The translations under genes were made by a program, and so were the position numbers. Shown in pieces: positions 45,505 through 53,734 of a stretch of DNA of 64,000 nucleotides (the stretch's first letter is position 1; the number at the start of each line of letters is the position of its first letter). This DNA comes from Oceanobacter antarcticus (lineage in GTDB: Bacteria > Pseudomonadota > Gammaproteobacteria > Pseudomonadales > Oceanobacteraceae). The stretch is taken from assembly GCF_044962685.1 (NCBI RefSeq), contig NZ_JBBKTX010000001.1, forward strand, positions 62,001-126,000, written 5' to 3'. The notes below the pieces were generated by a model. It worked only from the letters and a program-made list of their open reading frames with translations. It was not told the origin of the DNA and ran no database searches.

Positions 45505-46209
45505 ATGATGATTACCCACGTAAAACTGCCTTGGCTGGAGGTATCCCAGGCGTTTGTCTGTTTCCAGTTATCGCGTCAGCTGCCTCATAACGGTGTACGA
45601 ACGGCTGATCGACTGATTATCGATCATACGCCGTCTACGGTTGCCGTCACGGCTAATGGTTTGTCTGTTCTCCAGTTGATCAAGGCACGCAGCTGGCACG
45701 AGTACGTCAAAACCTTCTGGGCGCACAGTCGCCTGTTCAAGGAAGTGAAGGGCAACCGTTTGCTTACCCGGTTGGGTATTCATGTGGCTGCTATTCATGA
45801 AATGGGTGTCGGGCTGTTACCGGGCCGTCGCTATCGTTATCTTGGCTACTACATCATGGATGACCTCGCCGCTGCGGGGGCGCTGGAAGTCTTTGAGCTG
45901 TTCAAGTCTGGTGGTCTGGACAGTGCGCAGCGGATTAGCTGGCTGGATTCGATTCTGGATGATCTGCGTATTATGCGAGATGCCGGTGTGGTGTTTTCGG
46001 ATTGTCATTTGAAAAATGTCTTTGCGCATCCGCAAGGTAAAGTCACCTGGATAGACACCGGTGTTACTCGCTATTTTTGCCCCAGAAGTCGAAAATTTGC
46101 TCGCAAGTTCAATTATTCAATACGCCGTTTTGCTGATTATCATGATGCTGAACTGCCACTGAGTCATGAAGAAAAACGCCGGATTCTGGCGCTACTGCTG
46201 CCGCAATAG
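45505..46209 (+). CDS. protein-kinase-fold protein (LPS/Kdo kinase-like)
   Basis: 234 residues from the ATG at 45505; an in-frame TTG at 45475 overlaps a hairpin and is less likely. The C-terminal half has kinase-fold marks: hinge-like YYIMDDLAAAGALEVF, catalytic-loop-like VVFSDCHLKNVFAHPQG (Asp and Asn spaced as in DxHxxN) and metal-site-like VTWIDTGVTRYF. It resembles the small kinases that phosphorylate lipopolysaccharide (WaaP/KdkA/InaA) or YrbL. The N-terminal Lys/Glu pair is not clear. Substrate unknown. It precedes the four-gene TolQ-like cluster on the same strand. Confidence 0.65.
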   Translation: MMITHVKLPWLEVSQAFVCFQLSRQLPHNGVRTADRLIIDHTPSTVAVTANGLSVLQLIKARSWHEYVKTFWAHSRLFKEVKGNRLLTRLGIHVAAIHEMGVGLLPGRRYRYLGYYIMDDLAAAGALEVFELFKSGGLDSAQRISWLDSILDDLRIMRDAGVVFSDCHLKNVFAHPQGKVTWIDTGVTRYFCPRSRKFARKFNYSIRRFADYHDAELPLSHEEKRRILALLLPQ

Positions 46210-46308
46210 TACGACTTTCGGCCACTCCCATTCGGGCCGTCTGGTCCTATAGTAGCGCTGGCCGCCGACGGCCCTCCGATCTAACATAAAACCCCATAAC
46301 GATAAATA

Positions 46309-46333
46309 ACATCACTACATCACTACATCACCA
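46309..46333 (+). repeat. short tandem repeat CATCACTA upstream of the TolQ-like gene
   Basis: About three units of an 8-bp repeat (CATCACTA, CATCACTA, CATCACCA) ending just before the AGGTGG ribosome binding site of the next gene. Such repeats can change length by slippage and alter promoter or leader spacing. Confidence 0.65.
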
Positions 46334-46344
46334 CAGGTGGCGGT

Positions 46345-47031
46345 ATGCATTACCCCAGCCCTTCTCAGAATCCTTATCAGGTCTTTTTGCACTGGCTGCT
46401 GTTACTCGGGCTGATGCTGTTTGCGGCCCTGCTGTTACTGGATCTGGGGGTGCTGAATACCATGCTGGCACAGGATGTAACCCGGATTACCGCAGTCACC
46501 CTGCTGGTGTTTGTGGTTGGCTGTGGCCATTGTGGCGTACGCAGCTGGGTACTGGCACGCGAATGTCTGGCGTTTGATCACCTGACGCCTGCTCATAAAG
46601 CACCGCAGTTGGCTTCCCTGACGCCGGAATGCTCGCTGGGCAGTCAATATTTACAGGGACTCGGCCCGGATCAACAAGAAAACGCGCTGGCGGCAGAAAT
46701 CCTGGCGGAACGTCTGCGTGGTAGTCACCAGATTGGCTGGTTTGTTACCGGGGTACTGGTAAAACTCGGGCTGTTGGGCACCGTGGTCGGCTTTATTCTG
46801 ATGCTGGGTTCTGTCTCGGGGCTGGAGAATCTGGATACCTCTGATATCAAGGAGCTGATGCAGCAAATGACGTCGGGCATGGGGGTGGCGATGAATACCA
46901 CGCTGGTCGGACTGGTTTGCAGCGTGCTGCTGGGTATGCAATATCTGCTGCTGGATCGGTGTGCTGACCGTTTGGTGGCCGACACCGTGGCATTGGGCCA
47001 GATGCTTAACACCCGTTCCGGGTCGAGCTGA
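46345..47031 (+). CDS. MotA/TolQ/ExbB-family proton channel protein
   Basis: 228 residues. Four membrane helices (about 16-36, 47-67, 132-155, 178-203). The last two carry the family signature: GVLVKLGLLGTVVGFILMLGSV and SGMGVAMNTTLVGLVCSVLLGMQY (the TT pair and glycines line the ion path). Helices 2 and 3 are separated by a cytoplasmic loop of about 65 residues. It lacks the very long cytoplasmic tail of ZorA. Its end overlaps the next gene by one base, implying a coupled ExbB/ExbD-type pair. Function unknown. Confidence 0.85.
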   Translation: MHYPSPSQNPYQVFLHWLLLLGLMLFAALLLLDLGVLNTMLAQDVTRITAVTLLVFVVGCGHCGVRSWVLARECLAFDHLTPAHKAPQLASLTPECSLGSQYLQGLGPDQQENALAAEILAERLRGSHQIGWFVTGVLVKLGLLGTVVGFILMLGSVSGLENLDTSDIKELMQQMTSGMGVAMNTTLVGLVCSVLLGMQYLLLDRCADRLVADTVALGQMLNTRSGSS

Positions 47032-47666
47032 TGGCGCTGTTTCGCCGTAATCCACACACTGAAATCGACCCCTTCACCGATTTGCTGTTTAACGCTCTGT
47101 TAACGTTCACCTTTCTGTTTCTGATTGCGCTGGTGTTGCTGAACCCGCCCGCCAAAACCGGCATTGTGGATCCCAAGGCCGAGTTTCTGATTACAGTCAG
47201 CTGGCCGGATGGCAATCCCAACGACATTGATATCTGGCTCTCCGGTCCGGATGGCAAGCAAGTCAGTTACAAGCAGCCGCAGGCTGGTTTGATGCACCTG
47301 GACCGCGATGATCGCGGCATGATCAACGACGTTCAAACCGTCAACGGTGTGGAAATCAATAACCCGTTGAACCAGGAGGTGCTGACCATTCGCGGCCGAC
47401 CCCCAGGGGAATACATTGTCAATCTGCACTACTTCAAAACGCAGCAAGCCGATACCTCAATGCCTCAGCCTGAGACAGAGGAGGTGCCCGTCACTGTCTA
47501 TCTGGCAGAAGTGAATCCGCGCATGAAAGTGCTGTTTTACAACACTAATGTGCTGGGCAAGGAAGGGGACGAGGTCACGGCCTTCCGCTTTACCATCACG
47601 CCGGAAGGCAAGGTCACCAATATTAACCAGCTGCAAAAAAGTCTGGTTCGGGGAGAGGATAAATGA
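47031..47666 (+). CDS. ExbD/MotB-like protein with DUF2135-like periplasmic domain
   Basis: 211 residues. The N-terminus is cytoplasmic. One TM helix (about 17-38) is preceded by DPFTDLLFNALLTFTF, with Asp17 where TolR/ExbD/MotB carry their proton-binding Asp (compare TolR PLLDVLLVLLL). The rest is periplasmic: AEFLITVSWPDGNPNDIDIWLSGPDGKQVSY is typical of DUF2135/YfaP-like beta-sandwiches, followed by GLMHLDRDDRG and a second beta-rich stretch. There is no OmpA/peptidoglycan-binding domain. It likely forms the moving or anchoring partner of the upstream channel. Confidence 0.8.
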   Translation: MALFRRNPHTEIDPFTDLLFNALLTFTFLFLIALVLLNPPAKTGIVDPKAEFLITVSWPDGNPNDIDIWLSGPDGKQVSYKQPQAGLMHLDRDDRGMINDVQTVNGVEINNPLNQEVLTIRGRPPGEYIVNLHYFKTQQADTSMPQPETEEVPVTVYLAEVNPRMKVLFYNTNVLGKEGDEVTAFRFTITPEGKVTNINQLQKSLVRGEDK

Positions 47667-48178
47667 CTGAAACCATGTTGCTACTGCTACTGGCCTACAC
47701 CGCCCTGGTGGCCTTGCTGGTGCTGGCACTGATCAGCAGTCGCTGGCCGGTTGTTGCCAAACTGGTGCTGGTGGTACTGGCCAGTGGACTGTACTGGGGC
47801 AGTTACCTGGGCTGGAAAGATACCCAGGGGTGGCCTGCCAGTGTCGAGCTGCCGGACAAGTTCCTGCTGCATTTTGCCGTGATTGAAGAACCGGATGACA
47901 GCAGCGGTGCGCCAGGGGCGATTTTTCTCTGGTTGACGGATTTATACGACGACCAACTGGCTGCGGAGCCGCGTGCCTATCGCTTGCCGTATAACCAGGA
48001 GTTGCACGCCAGGGTCGAAAGTGCCATGCGCCGTGCCAAGGCGGGTAACCTGCAATTGGGACTGAAGGCGGGAGGCGATGATTTGCCCGAGGTCAAACGC
48101 TTCCGCAACCAGTTGGGAGACCGCCCGCTGGAGCTTGAATTTGTTCCGGTGCCGGATCCGTCGTTACCGGAAAAGTAG
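47663..48178 (+). CDS. two-helix membrane protein of the TolQ-like cluster
   Basis: 171 residues, start overlapping the previous stop (ATGA). Two N-terminal TM helices (about 3-24 and 30-48) in a hairpin, then about 120 soluble residues (LPDKFLLHFAVIEEPDDSSGAPGAIFLWLTDLYDD...). No known family. Its gene is present only as part of this cluster here. Probably an inner-membrane accessory of the channel. Confidence 0.75.
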   Translation: MTETMLLLLLAYTALVALLVLALISSRWPVVAKLVLVVLASGLYWGSYLGWKDTQGWPASVELPDKFLLHFAVIEEPDDSSGAPGAIFLWLTDLYDDQLAAEPRAYRLPYNQELHARVESAMRRAKAGNLQLGLKAGGDDLPEVKRFRNQLGDRPLELEFVPVPDPSLPEK

Positions 48179-48187
48179 GAGCAGACT

Positions 48188-48946
48188 ATGAACAATCAGT
48201 CGATGTATCGGTATCGGTATTTTCCTGGCCTGCTGCCGGTGCTTGCTGCGGCGCTGCTGTCGGGCTGTGGTCAGGCTCCGGCCGCAGATGATTATTTCCC
48301 CCTGGAGCCGGGTTTACGCTGGCAGTATCAGGTGACGGAAGACCGCACCGATGCCCGTGAGGTGCGTCGCTTTGACGTGGCCACCCGGCGTATTGATACT
48401 CCGGCCGAACTGGTCAGCCTGATCGGCGCTGCGCAAATGACGGTGCGCCACACCAGTGATGGCACCGATTATTATCTGCTGCGGAATATCAGCGGCACCT
48501 ATCGGGTTGGCAAGCGTACTCTGATTGAAAAAGCCCCCCGGCTGGATACCGAACCCGTACTGGTGCTACCGCCAGCGGATGAACTGGAGCAGGGCATTAC
48601 CTGGAATCAGTCAACCCGACCGTATGTCATTCACAGCACCCAGAGCCATGTTGCCTGGAATCGGGGCAGCAATGAATTTGATATGACCTACGAGCTGGCT
48701 GCAACCGGGCTGGAGTTATCCACTCCGGCGGGCGAATTTCACGATTGTGTGAGGGTGGAAGGCCGCGCCGTGATCGGATTGTACGCCGATCCCAGGCTGG
48801 GTTATCAAGAGGTCGAGATTGTGCAGTCGGAATGGTACGCACCCGGGGTGGGACTGGTACGGCTGGTGCGAGAAGAACCGCTGGATCTGGCCATGTTCAA
48901 GGGCGGCACTCTGACGTTTGAGCTGATCGATTTCCAGCACCCTTGA
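48188..48946 (+). CDS. lipoprotein of the TolQ-like cluster
   Basis: 252 residues. Signal peptide with lipobox LLSGCG (lipidated Cys27). Then YFPLEPGLRWQYQVTED, the opening of a family of outer-membrane or periplasmic lipoproteins with the xFPLxxGxxWxY start, and YAPGVGLVRLVREE towards the end. Its start is 9 bp after the previous gene with a GGAGCAG site. The residue after Cys27 is Gly, not Asp, so Lol sorting to the outer membrane is expected. Likely the outer end of the complex. Confidence 0.8.
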   Translation: MNNQSMYRYRYFPGLLPVLAAALLSGCGQAPAADDYFPLEPGLRWQYQVTEDRTDAREVRRFDVATRRIDTPAELVSLIGAAQMTVRHTSDGTDYYLLRNISGTYRVGKRTLIEKAPRLDTEPVLVLPPADELEQGITWNQSTRPYVIHSTQSHVAWNRGSNEFDMTYELAATGLELSTPAGEFHDCVRVEGRAVIGLYADPRLGYQEVEIVQSEWYAPGVGLVRLVREEPLDLAMFKGGTLTFELIDFQHP

Positions 48947-49007
48947 TAACACGGCTGACGGAGCAGATTGGACAACGCGGGGGGGAATCCGGGGCTTGTC
49001 ATTAATG

Positions 49008-49020
49008 AGACAGTCGGTCT
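49008..49020. promoter_or_regulatory. operator-like site upstream of the TetR gene
   Basis: AGACAGTCGGTCT, a near palindrome, 11 bp before the TetR start. The same 13-bp sequence with two changes, plus TAAT-type downstream bases, recurs before acuI (49756-49768), as expected for binding by the TetR protein. Confidence 0.65.
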
Positions 49021-49031
49021 AATATATACGA

Positions 49032-49700
49032 ATGAATAAACCAACGACACCAACGCCCGCCGATATCACCGCCGCCGAGTCACCCCGTCGCCGCGGACGC
49101 CCGCCCAAAGATGGTCGCAGTGTCAGCGAGACCCGTGCATTACTGGTGCGTAGTGGCATAGATGTACTGACGGAGCAGGGCTTTGCGGCAACCGGTATCG
49201 ACCAGGTACTGAAGCGGGTAGGTGTTCCGAAAGGGTCTTTTTACCACTTCTTTGCCAGTAAAGAGGCCTATATTGCGGCGGTAGTAGCAAGTTATGGCCG
49301 CTATTTTGACAAGGTACTGGCGCGCAGCTTTCACGACAGCGAGCTGCCCGCACTGGCACAGATCGAACATTTTACCAATAGTGCGATGCGCTGGATGGAG
49401 CAGCACGACTACCGCAGTGGTTGTCTGGTTGGCAACCTGGGGCAGGAAGTGGGCCAGTTGCCGGAGAGCCTGCGCCAGCCGTTACAAGCCATCTTGGCTG
49501 GCTGGGAGCTGCAGCTGCAGCAGTGCCTGGAACAGGCACAGCAACAACGGATGATCGCTGTCAACGAAGACTGTGCAGTGTTGGCTAATATCTTTTGGGT
49601 TGGCTGGGAAGGTGCGGTGATGCGGGCGCGGCTGGAGCGCAGCACCCAACCGATGCGACGTTTTCGTGATTGGTTTCTGGCTTCTCTGACACGGGGGTAA
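49032..49700 (+). CDS. TetR-family repressor (AcuR-like)
   Basis: 222 residues. Basic, Pro-rich N-terminus, then the TetR helix-turn-helix (RALLVRSGIDVLTEQGFAATGIDQVLKRVGVPKGSFYHFFASKEAYIAAV). The C-terminal ligand domain (GCLVGNLGQEVGQLPESLRQPL) resembles the AcuR/YxaF group. It is next to acuI and shares an operator-like sequence with it. AcuR controls acuI in Rhodobacter in response to acrylate or DMSP metabolites, so the same is likely here, although no DMSP lyase is present. No good ribosome binding site precedes the ATG. Confidence 0.85.
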   Translation: MNKPTTPTPADITAAESPRRRGRPPKDGRSVSETRALLVRSGIDVLTEQGFAATGIDQVLKRVGVPKGSFYHFFASKEAYIAAVVASYGRYFDKVLARSFHDSELPALAQIEHFTNSAMRWMEQHDYRSGCLVGNLGQEVGQLPESLRQPLQAILAGWELQLQQCLEQAQQQRMIAVNEDCAVLANIFWVGWEGAVMRARLERSTQPMRRFRDWFLASLTRG

Positions 49701-49755
49701 ATCAACCTTGGGTAACGCCAGGGTATAACAGCTGGGTGTTTTTCAAATCAATAAA

Positions 49756-49768
49756 AGACGATCGGTCT
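49756..49768. promoter_or_regulatory. operator-like site upstream of acuI
   Basis: AGACGATCGGTCT, near palindrome, matching the site upstream of the TetR gene. It lies about 58 bp before the acuI start, in the 125-bp gap between the genes. Confidence 0.65.
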
Positions 49769-49825
49769 AATTTGGCCGTGAGTGTCATAGATTCACAACA
49801 CCGGCGTAGCCGGACGGAGGCTGTA

Positions 49826-50806
49826 ATGTTCAAGGCGATTCAGATTAACAAGGATGACAAGGGCTACCACGCCGAGTTGACGCAACTGGAGGACGATACG
49901 TTACCAGAGGGCGATGTGACGGTACGGGTTCATTATTCTACCCTTAACTACAAGGATGGGCTGGCGATTACCGGCAAGGCCCCGGTTGTCCGCCGCTTTC
50001 CCATGGTGCCCGGTATTGATCTGGTCGGCACGGTCGAAGCCTGCAGCAGTGATGCCTTTGCGGTGGGTGACACGGTGTTGTTAAACGGCTTTGGTGTGGG
50101 TGAAGTGCATTGGGGCGGGCTGGCCCAGCGTGCGCGGCTGAACAGTGATTGGCTTATTCGATTGCCAGCAGGTCTGTCTGGCCGTGAGGCAATGTCGATA
50201 GGCACTGCAGGGTATACCGCCATGCTGTGTGTGCATGCCTTGCAGCGTAACGGCGTGACGCCAGAGCAGGGCGATATTCTGGTCACCGGTGCCAATGGCG
50301 GTGTTGGCAGTTTTGCGATCGGCTTGTTATCCCGTTTGGGCTACCGGGTGGTGGCGTCAACCGGACGCCCGAATGAAGTGGATTATCTGCAACAACTGGG
50401 TGCCGCCGAGATTGTCGATCGTCAGTTGTTATCCGGGCCGGGCAAACCGTTACAGCAGGAACGGTGGGCTGGGGCGGTGGATTCGGTGGGGAGTCACACG
50501 TTGGCCAATGTGCTGGCGAGCACCCGTTATGGTGGCACCGTTGCCGCTTGTGGCCTGGCTCAGGGAGCCGATCTGGCCACCACGGTGATGCCATTTATTC
50601 TGCGTGGTGTGACGCTGGCGGGAATAGACAGCGTGATGCGACCGAAAGCCGATCGGGTGTCTGCCTGGGATCAGCTGGCCGGGTTGGTGGATGAATCCAT
50701 GCTGACGGGGATTGCTCATGAGATTGGTCTGGAGCACGTCATCGAAACGGCGACTGCACTGCTGGAAGGTAAAGTGCGTGGTCGAGTGGTGGTGACACTG
50801 GATTAA
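49826..50806 (+). CDS. acuI: acrylyl-CoA reductase / YhdH-type quinone oxidoreductase
   Basis: 326 residues from the ATG at 49826, after CGGAGG; the frame is open further upstream but that is the operator region. MDR-superfamily (zinc-free) signatures: STLNYKDGLAITGKAPVVRRFPMVPGIDLVGTV, NGFGVGEVHWGGLAQRARLN, and NADPH loop VTGANGGVGSFAIGLLSRLGY. Residues match the YhdH/AcuI group, which reduces acrylyl-CoA to propionyl-CoA. Its pairing with an AcuR-like TetR gene and shared operator supports AcuI. Confidence 0.9.
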   Translation: MFKAIQINKDDKGYHAELTQLEDDTLPEGDVTVRVHYSTLNYKDGLAITGKAPVVRRFPMVPGIDLVGTVEACSSDAFAVGDTVLLNGFGVGEVHWGGLAQRARLNSDWLIRLPAGLSGREAMSIGTAGYTAMLCVHALQRNGVTPEQGDILVTGANGGVGSFAIGLLSRLGYRVVASTGRPNEVDYLQQLGAAEIVDRQLLSGPGKPLQQERWAGAVDSVGSHTLANVLASTRYGGTVAACGLAQGADLATTVMPFILRGVTLAGIDSVMRPKADRVSAWDQLAGLVDESMLTGIAHEIGLEHVIETATALLEGKVRGRVVVTLD

Positions 50807-50838
50807 TGGAAGAACCATTACAACCACAACCGTCATTT

Positions 50839-50882
50839 GGCACTGCAATCCGACTTGGCATTTGTGCCGGATTTGCAGTGCC
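50839..50882. terminator. hairpin between convergent acuI and chemoreceptor
   Basis: GGCACTGCAA pairs with TTGCAGTGCC and continues with CCG/CGG across a bulge. CCGGATT(T)GCAGT is directly repeated at its 3' side. No T run. Confidence 0.5.
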
Positions 50883-50916
50883 GGATTGCAGTATCTGCTG
50901 GCGGTGAGGGTGTTGC

Positions 50917-52545
50917 TCAGACCTTGAATCCTGCGACCTGATGGTTAAGGCTGGCCGCTCTGGAGCGCAGGTCGCTGACCGAGTTGTTCACGGTATCAGA
51001 ACTGCTTTTGCCCTGGGCACTGAGCGTTTTGGCACTCGACAGGTTATGGTTGATGTCGGTGATAACCGACGTCTGTTCCTCGATCGCAGAGGCGACTTGC
51101 AGGATGTTGTCACTGATATTCATCAGCGAGTCTGAAATGGTCTGGATATTTTCTTGTGAGCGGCTGGCATGAGTCACGGTTTGTTCGGCCTTGTGCTGGC
51201 TTTCATTCATGGCTCCTACCGCGCGTTCGACACCGGCTCTCAGGCGTTCGATCATTTCATTGATATCGCCGGTCGACTGTTGGGTGCGGCTGGCCAGTGT
51301 ACGTACCTCGTCGGCGACCACCGCGAAGCCCCGACCTTGTTCTCCGGCTCTGGCGGCCTCAATGGCGGCATTCAGTGCCAGTAAATTGGTTTGTTCGGCA
51401 ATCCCCTTGATCACATCCAGTACCGAGGCAATATTGGTGGTTTCGGCTTCCAAAGCCCGGATTACTTCGCTGGAATCATCGACCCGTGATACCAGCGTGC
51501 GTAATTCGTCCATCGCCAGGCCAAATTCTTTGGCGACGGTTTTGGCGGTTCGATCGGATGCTTGTGCTTCTGCAGATACCTGCTGTGTATTGCTTGATAC
51601 TTCCTGGATGGCCAGACCCATTTGCTCATTCGCGGTGGCTACCATATCCATGGTGTGGCTATAGTCGTTACTGACCCGCTGGCTGACTTCGGCACTGCTG
51701 TGCAGCTGATCGGTGGTGTGCTGAATGCCACTGGCTTCATGACGGATATGGGTGATCATGCCCTTGAGGTTGTCGAGAAAGGCGTTGAAGTGGCGCGCCA
51801 GTTCGCCAATTTCATCCTTGCGGTTGCTGTCCAGGCGGGTATTCAGATCGCCCTGACCATTGGCCAGGGTTTGCAGTTCTCTGGCCATGCGATTAATCGG
51901 CGTGGTAATGGCTCTGGGGAAGAGTACGGAGAAACTACCGACAATCAGCACTGCCAATACCAGCATCAGCAGAATACGGTTGCGGGAGTCGATTCGATCC
52001 TGATCGCTCAATACATGCTCCGACAGGCTTTCTTGGGTAACGGACTCACCCAGTGCGTCCAGTAAAGCACGTATTCTGTTGAACTCGTCGTAAAGTTTGC
52101 CGGTGCTGATACTGGCAGCTGCGTCAGGATAATGGGTATTGGTGGCGAGCTCGCTGACAAAGCGGGTGCTCTTGTCTCGCCAGACGCCGAAGGCGCTGAG
52201 AAAGGTATCCGCCTGGTTATGGATTGAGGCAGACATATCCAGTGTTTTGATCTTGCTGATACGGTCTGCTACCTGCTGTAAGTTGTCGGCGTGCTCTCTG
52301 ACCAGTCCCGGATTTTTCAGACCTAGTGCAAGACTGCGTTCAGCCAGTTGGGCCTGATACAAATCCCTGTCCGCATTCAGCACCAGGCTGATGCCGGGAA
52401 GGTATTCGGTGGAGATGTGACCGTATTCCTTGGCGAGACGCTCAAGAGTGGTGATTTGCATATAAGACAGTACCAGCATCAGTGCGCCGGTAAGCAAAAT
52501 AGGTAGCAGTATTTTGGTGGTCAGGCCAAGGTTGGACCAGTTCAT
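50917..52545 (-). CDS. methyl-accepting chemotaxis protein
   Basis: 542 residues from the ATG at 52545, after GGAG; the frame is open to 52605. TM1 (about 11-31), a periplasmic four-helix-bundle-like sensor of about 160 residues, TM2 (about 190-208), HAMP (PRAITTPINRMARELQTLANGQGDLNTRL), then the signalling domain with the conserved tip IAEQTNLLALNAAIEAARAGEQGRGFAVVADEVRTLA. There is no C-terminal NWETF pentapeptide. Ligand unknown. Sole chemotaxis gene in the window. Confidence 0.95.
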   Translation of the reverse strand: MNWSNLGLTTKILLPILLTGALMLVLSYMQITTLERLAKEYGHISTEYLPGISLVLNADRDLYQAQLAERSLALGLKNPGLVREHADNLQQVADRISKIKTLDMSASIHNQADTFLSAFGVWRDKSTRFVSELATNTHYPDAAASISTGKLYDEFNRIRALLDALGESVTQESLSEHVLSDQDRIDSRNRILLMLVLAVLIVGSFSVLFPRAITTPINRMARELQTLANGQGDLNTRLDSNRKDEIGELARHFNAFLDNLKGMITHIRHEASGIQHTTDQLHSSAEVSQRVSNDYSHTMDMVATANEQMGLAIQEVSSNTQQVSAEAQASDRTAKTVAKEFGLAMDELRTLVSRVDDSSEVIRALEAETTNIASVLDVIKGIAEQTNLLALNAAIEAARAGEQGRGFAVVADEVRTLASRTQQSTGDINEMIERLRAGVERAVGAMNESQHKAEQTVTHASRSQENIQTISDSLMNISDNILQVASAIEEQTSVITDINHNLSSAKTLSAQGKSSSDTVNNSVSDLRSRAASLNHQVAGFKV

Positions 52546-52609
52546 GGGCGATGCTCCGGTTATACAGTGTCTAGGTACCTGGAGTGTTATCGGCCGCATC
52601 TGCAATTAA

Positions 52610-53266
52610 TTAACGGGGAGGATCAACCCGATTACTGACACTGCTGTTGAGGCGGAACCAGCCTGCAATACTGTAGCGGTGCCGATTAGCCGCCAGTACT
52701 TCGTGAGGAAACTCTTCGCTTAAAAACGTGACCAGGGTGCCAAGTTGGGGCAGTAATCGGGATCTTACCGAGTCGCTTTCCTCGTCACTATAAATCAGCA
52801 GTTCGCCGCCATCGTCTGGTTGCCAGTCGGGGTTGAGATACAGCACGGTACTGAGAATACGGTTGGACTGGCCGCTAAAGGCATCTTTGTGTTTTTGATA
52901 GAAGTCGCCAGGCTGGTAATGGGCAAAATGGCACTCGTAGCTGAACAACCCCAGTAACAACGTGCGATTGAGGTGTTGTTGCAGCTGCGCCATAAAGTCC
53001 AGCCAGGCTTTTTCAGCCGGGTCTTGTGCTGTTAGCCAATGAATCCGGTCGCGGCGTATCTGACGATTCAGCTGGTGTGACTGTTCTCGGCCAGTGCCAG
53101 CGAGTTGTAATTTTTTTTGCTCCCCCAGATTCAGAACGCGTGTTCGGAGTGGATGCGACAGCTCCGACAGAGGCGTCGATGGCAGCTGCAAATCGAATGG
53201 CTGACAGATGGCCAGGCCGTTACACAGCAGTTGCTCTTCGATATGACGGAACAGAGGCGTATTCAA
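52610..53266 (-). CDS. 2-oxoglutarate/Fe(II)-dependent oxygenase family protein
   Basis: 218 residues. The double-stranded beta-helix shows iron ligands His126 and Asp128 (YQKHKDAFSG) and His188 (EEFPHEVL), with Arg197 in RHRYSIAGWFRL for 2-oxoglutarate. This resembles the PKHD/Piu or 2OG-FeII_Oxy_3 hydroxylases, close to the SM-20/EGL-9 type. Substrate unknown. It is followed on the minus strand by the chemoreceptor gene with a 64-bp gap. Confidence 0.88.
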   Translation of the reverse strand: MNTPLFRHIEEQLLCNGLAICQPFDLQLPSTPLSELSHPLRTRVLNLGEQKKLQLAGTGREQSHQLNRQIRRDRIHWLTAQDPAEKAWLDFMAQLQQHLNRTLLLGLFSYECHFAHYQPGDFYQKHKDAFSGQSNRILSTVLYLNPDWQPDDGGELLIYSDEESDSVRSRLLPQLGTLVTFLSEEFPHEVLAANRHRYSIAGWFRLNSSVSNRVDPPR

Positions 53267-53450
53267 CGGGGCAGGGGGACTCGGTTGGTGCTGGTTTGCG
53301 GGGGCGCAGATTTTGACTGCGTACCTTGATGAAGACCAACGAATTTTTCTTCTCGACAGGATAGTGATAATTCACTTCCTATTGGGGAATTCTCTGGATA
53401 AACAGCGCATTGAGTACGGTGTCCCGTGTCATGAACCAAAGGAGGTCAAT

Positions 53451-53627
53451 ATGCGCCCGTCTTTCCATGAATCTGAGAATAATCACGATGATGATGAGGA
53501 TCAGCCTCCGCGTCGCTTGCGTCATCGCAGTGAAGATTATGAACGTAAAAAACGTCGCGCCGAGGCGATTATTGAGCGGAGGAGGCTTGAGGATTTACTC
53601 GGTTTTGATGTCGATTTTTCCGATTAG
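53451..53627 (+). CDS. small charged protein (PA3496-like?)
   Basis: 58 residues from the ATG at 53451, which has a very strong ribosome binding site (AAAGGAGG, 5 bp before); the frame is open to 53313 without one. Acidic His/Asp stretch (ENNHDDDEDQ), then a highly basic helix (PRRLRHRSEDYERKKRRAEAIIERRRLEDLLG). I recall a family of similar small gammaproteobacterial proteins (PA3496), but am not sure. Function unknown. Confidence 0.7.
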   Translation: MRPSFHESENNHDDDEDQPPRRLRHRSEDYERKKRRAEAIIERRRLEDLLGFDVDFSD

Positions 53628-53734
53628 TCAGTAACTGCTCTCGAGTCTGCGAGGTATTTTTACTGCATTCATTGGCACCGGGTACTGTTCCGGTGTCATC
53701 TGCTCTTTTTCGATTTTTGCTTTCAGGATTTGCC

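Noticed and set aside
46345..47666. Zorya anti-phage defence (ZorA-ZorB)
   Set aside because: The channel protein is only 228 aa without the long ZorA tail, the partner lacks an OmpA domain, and no ZorC/D or ZorE gene follows.
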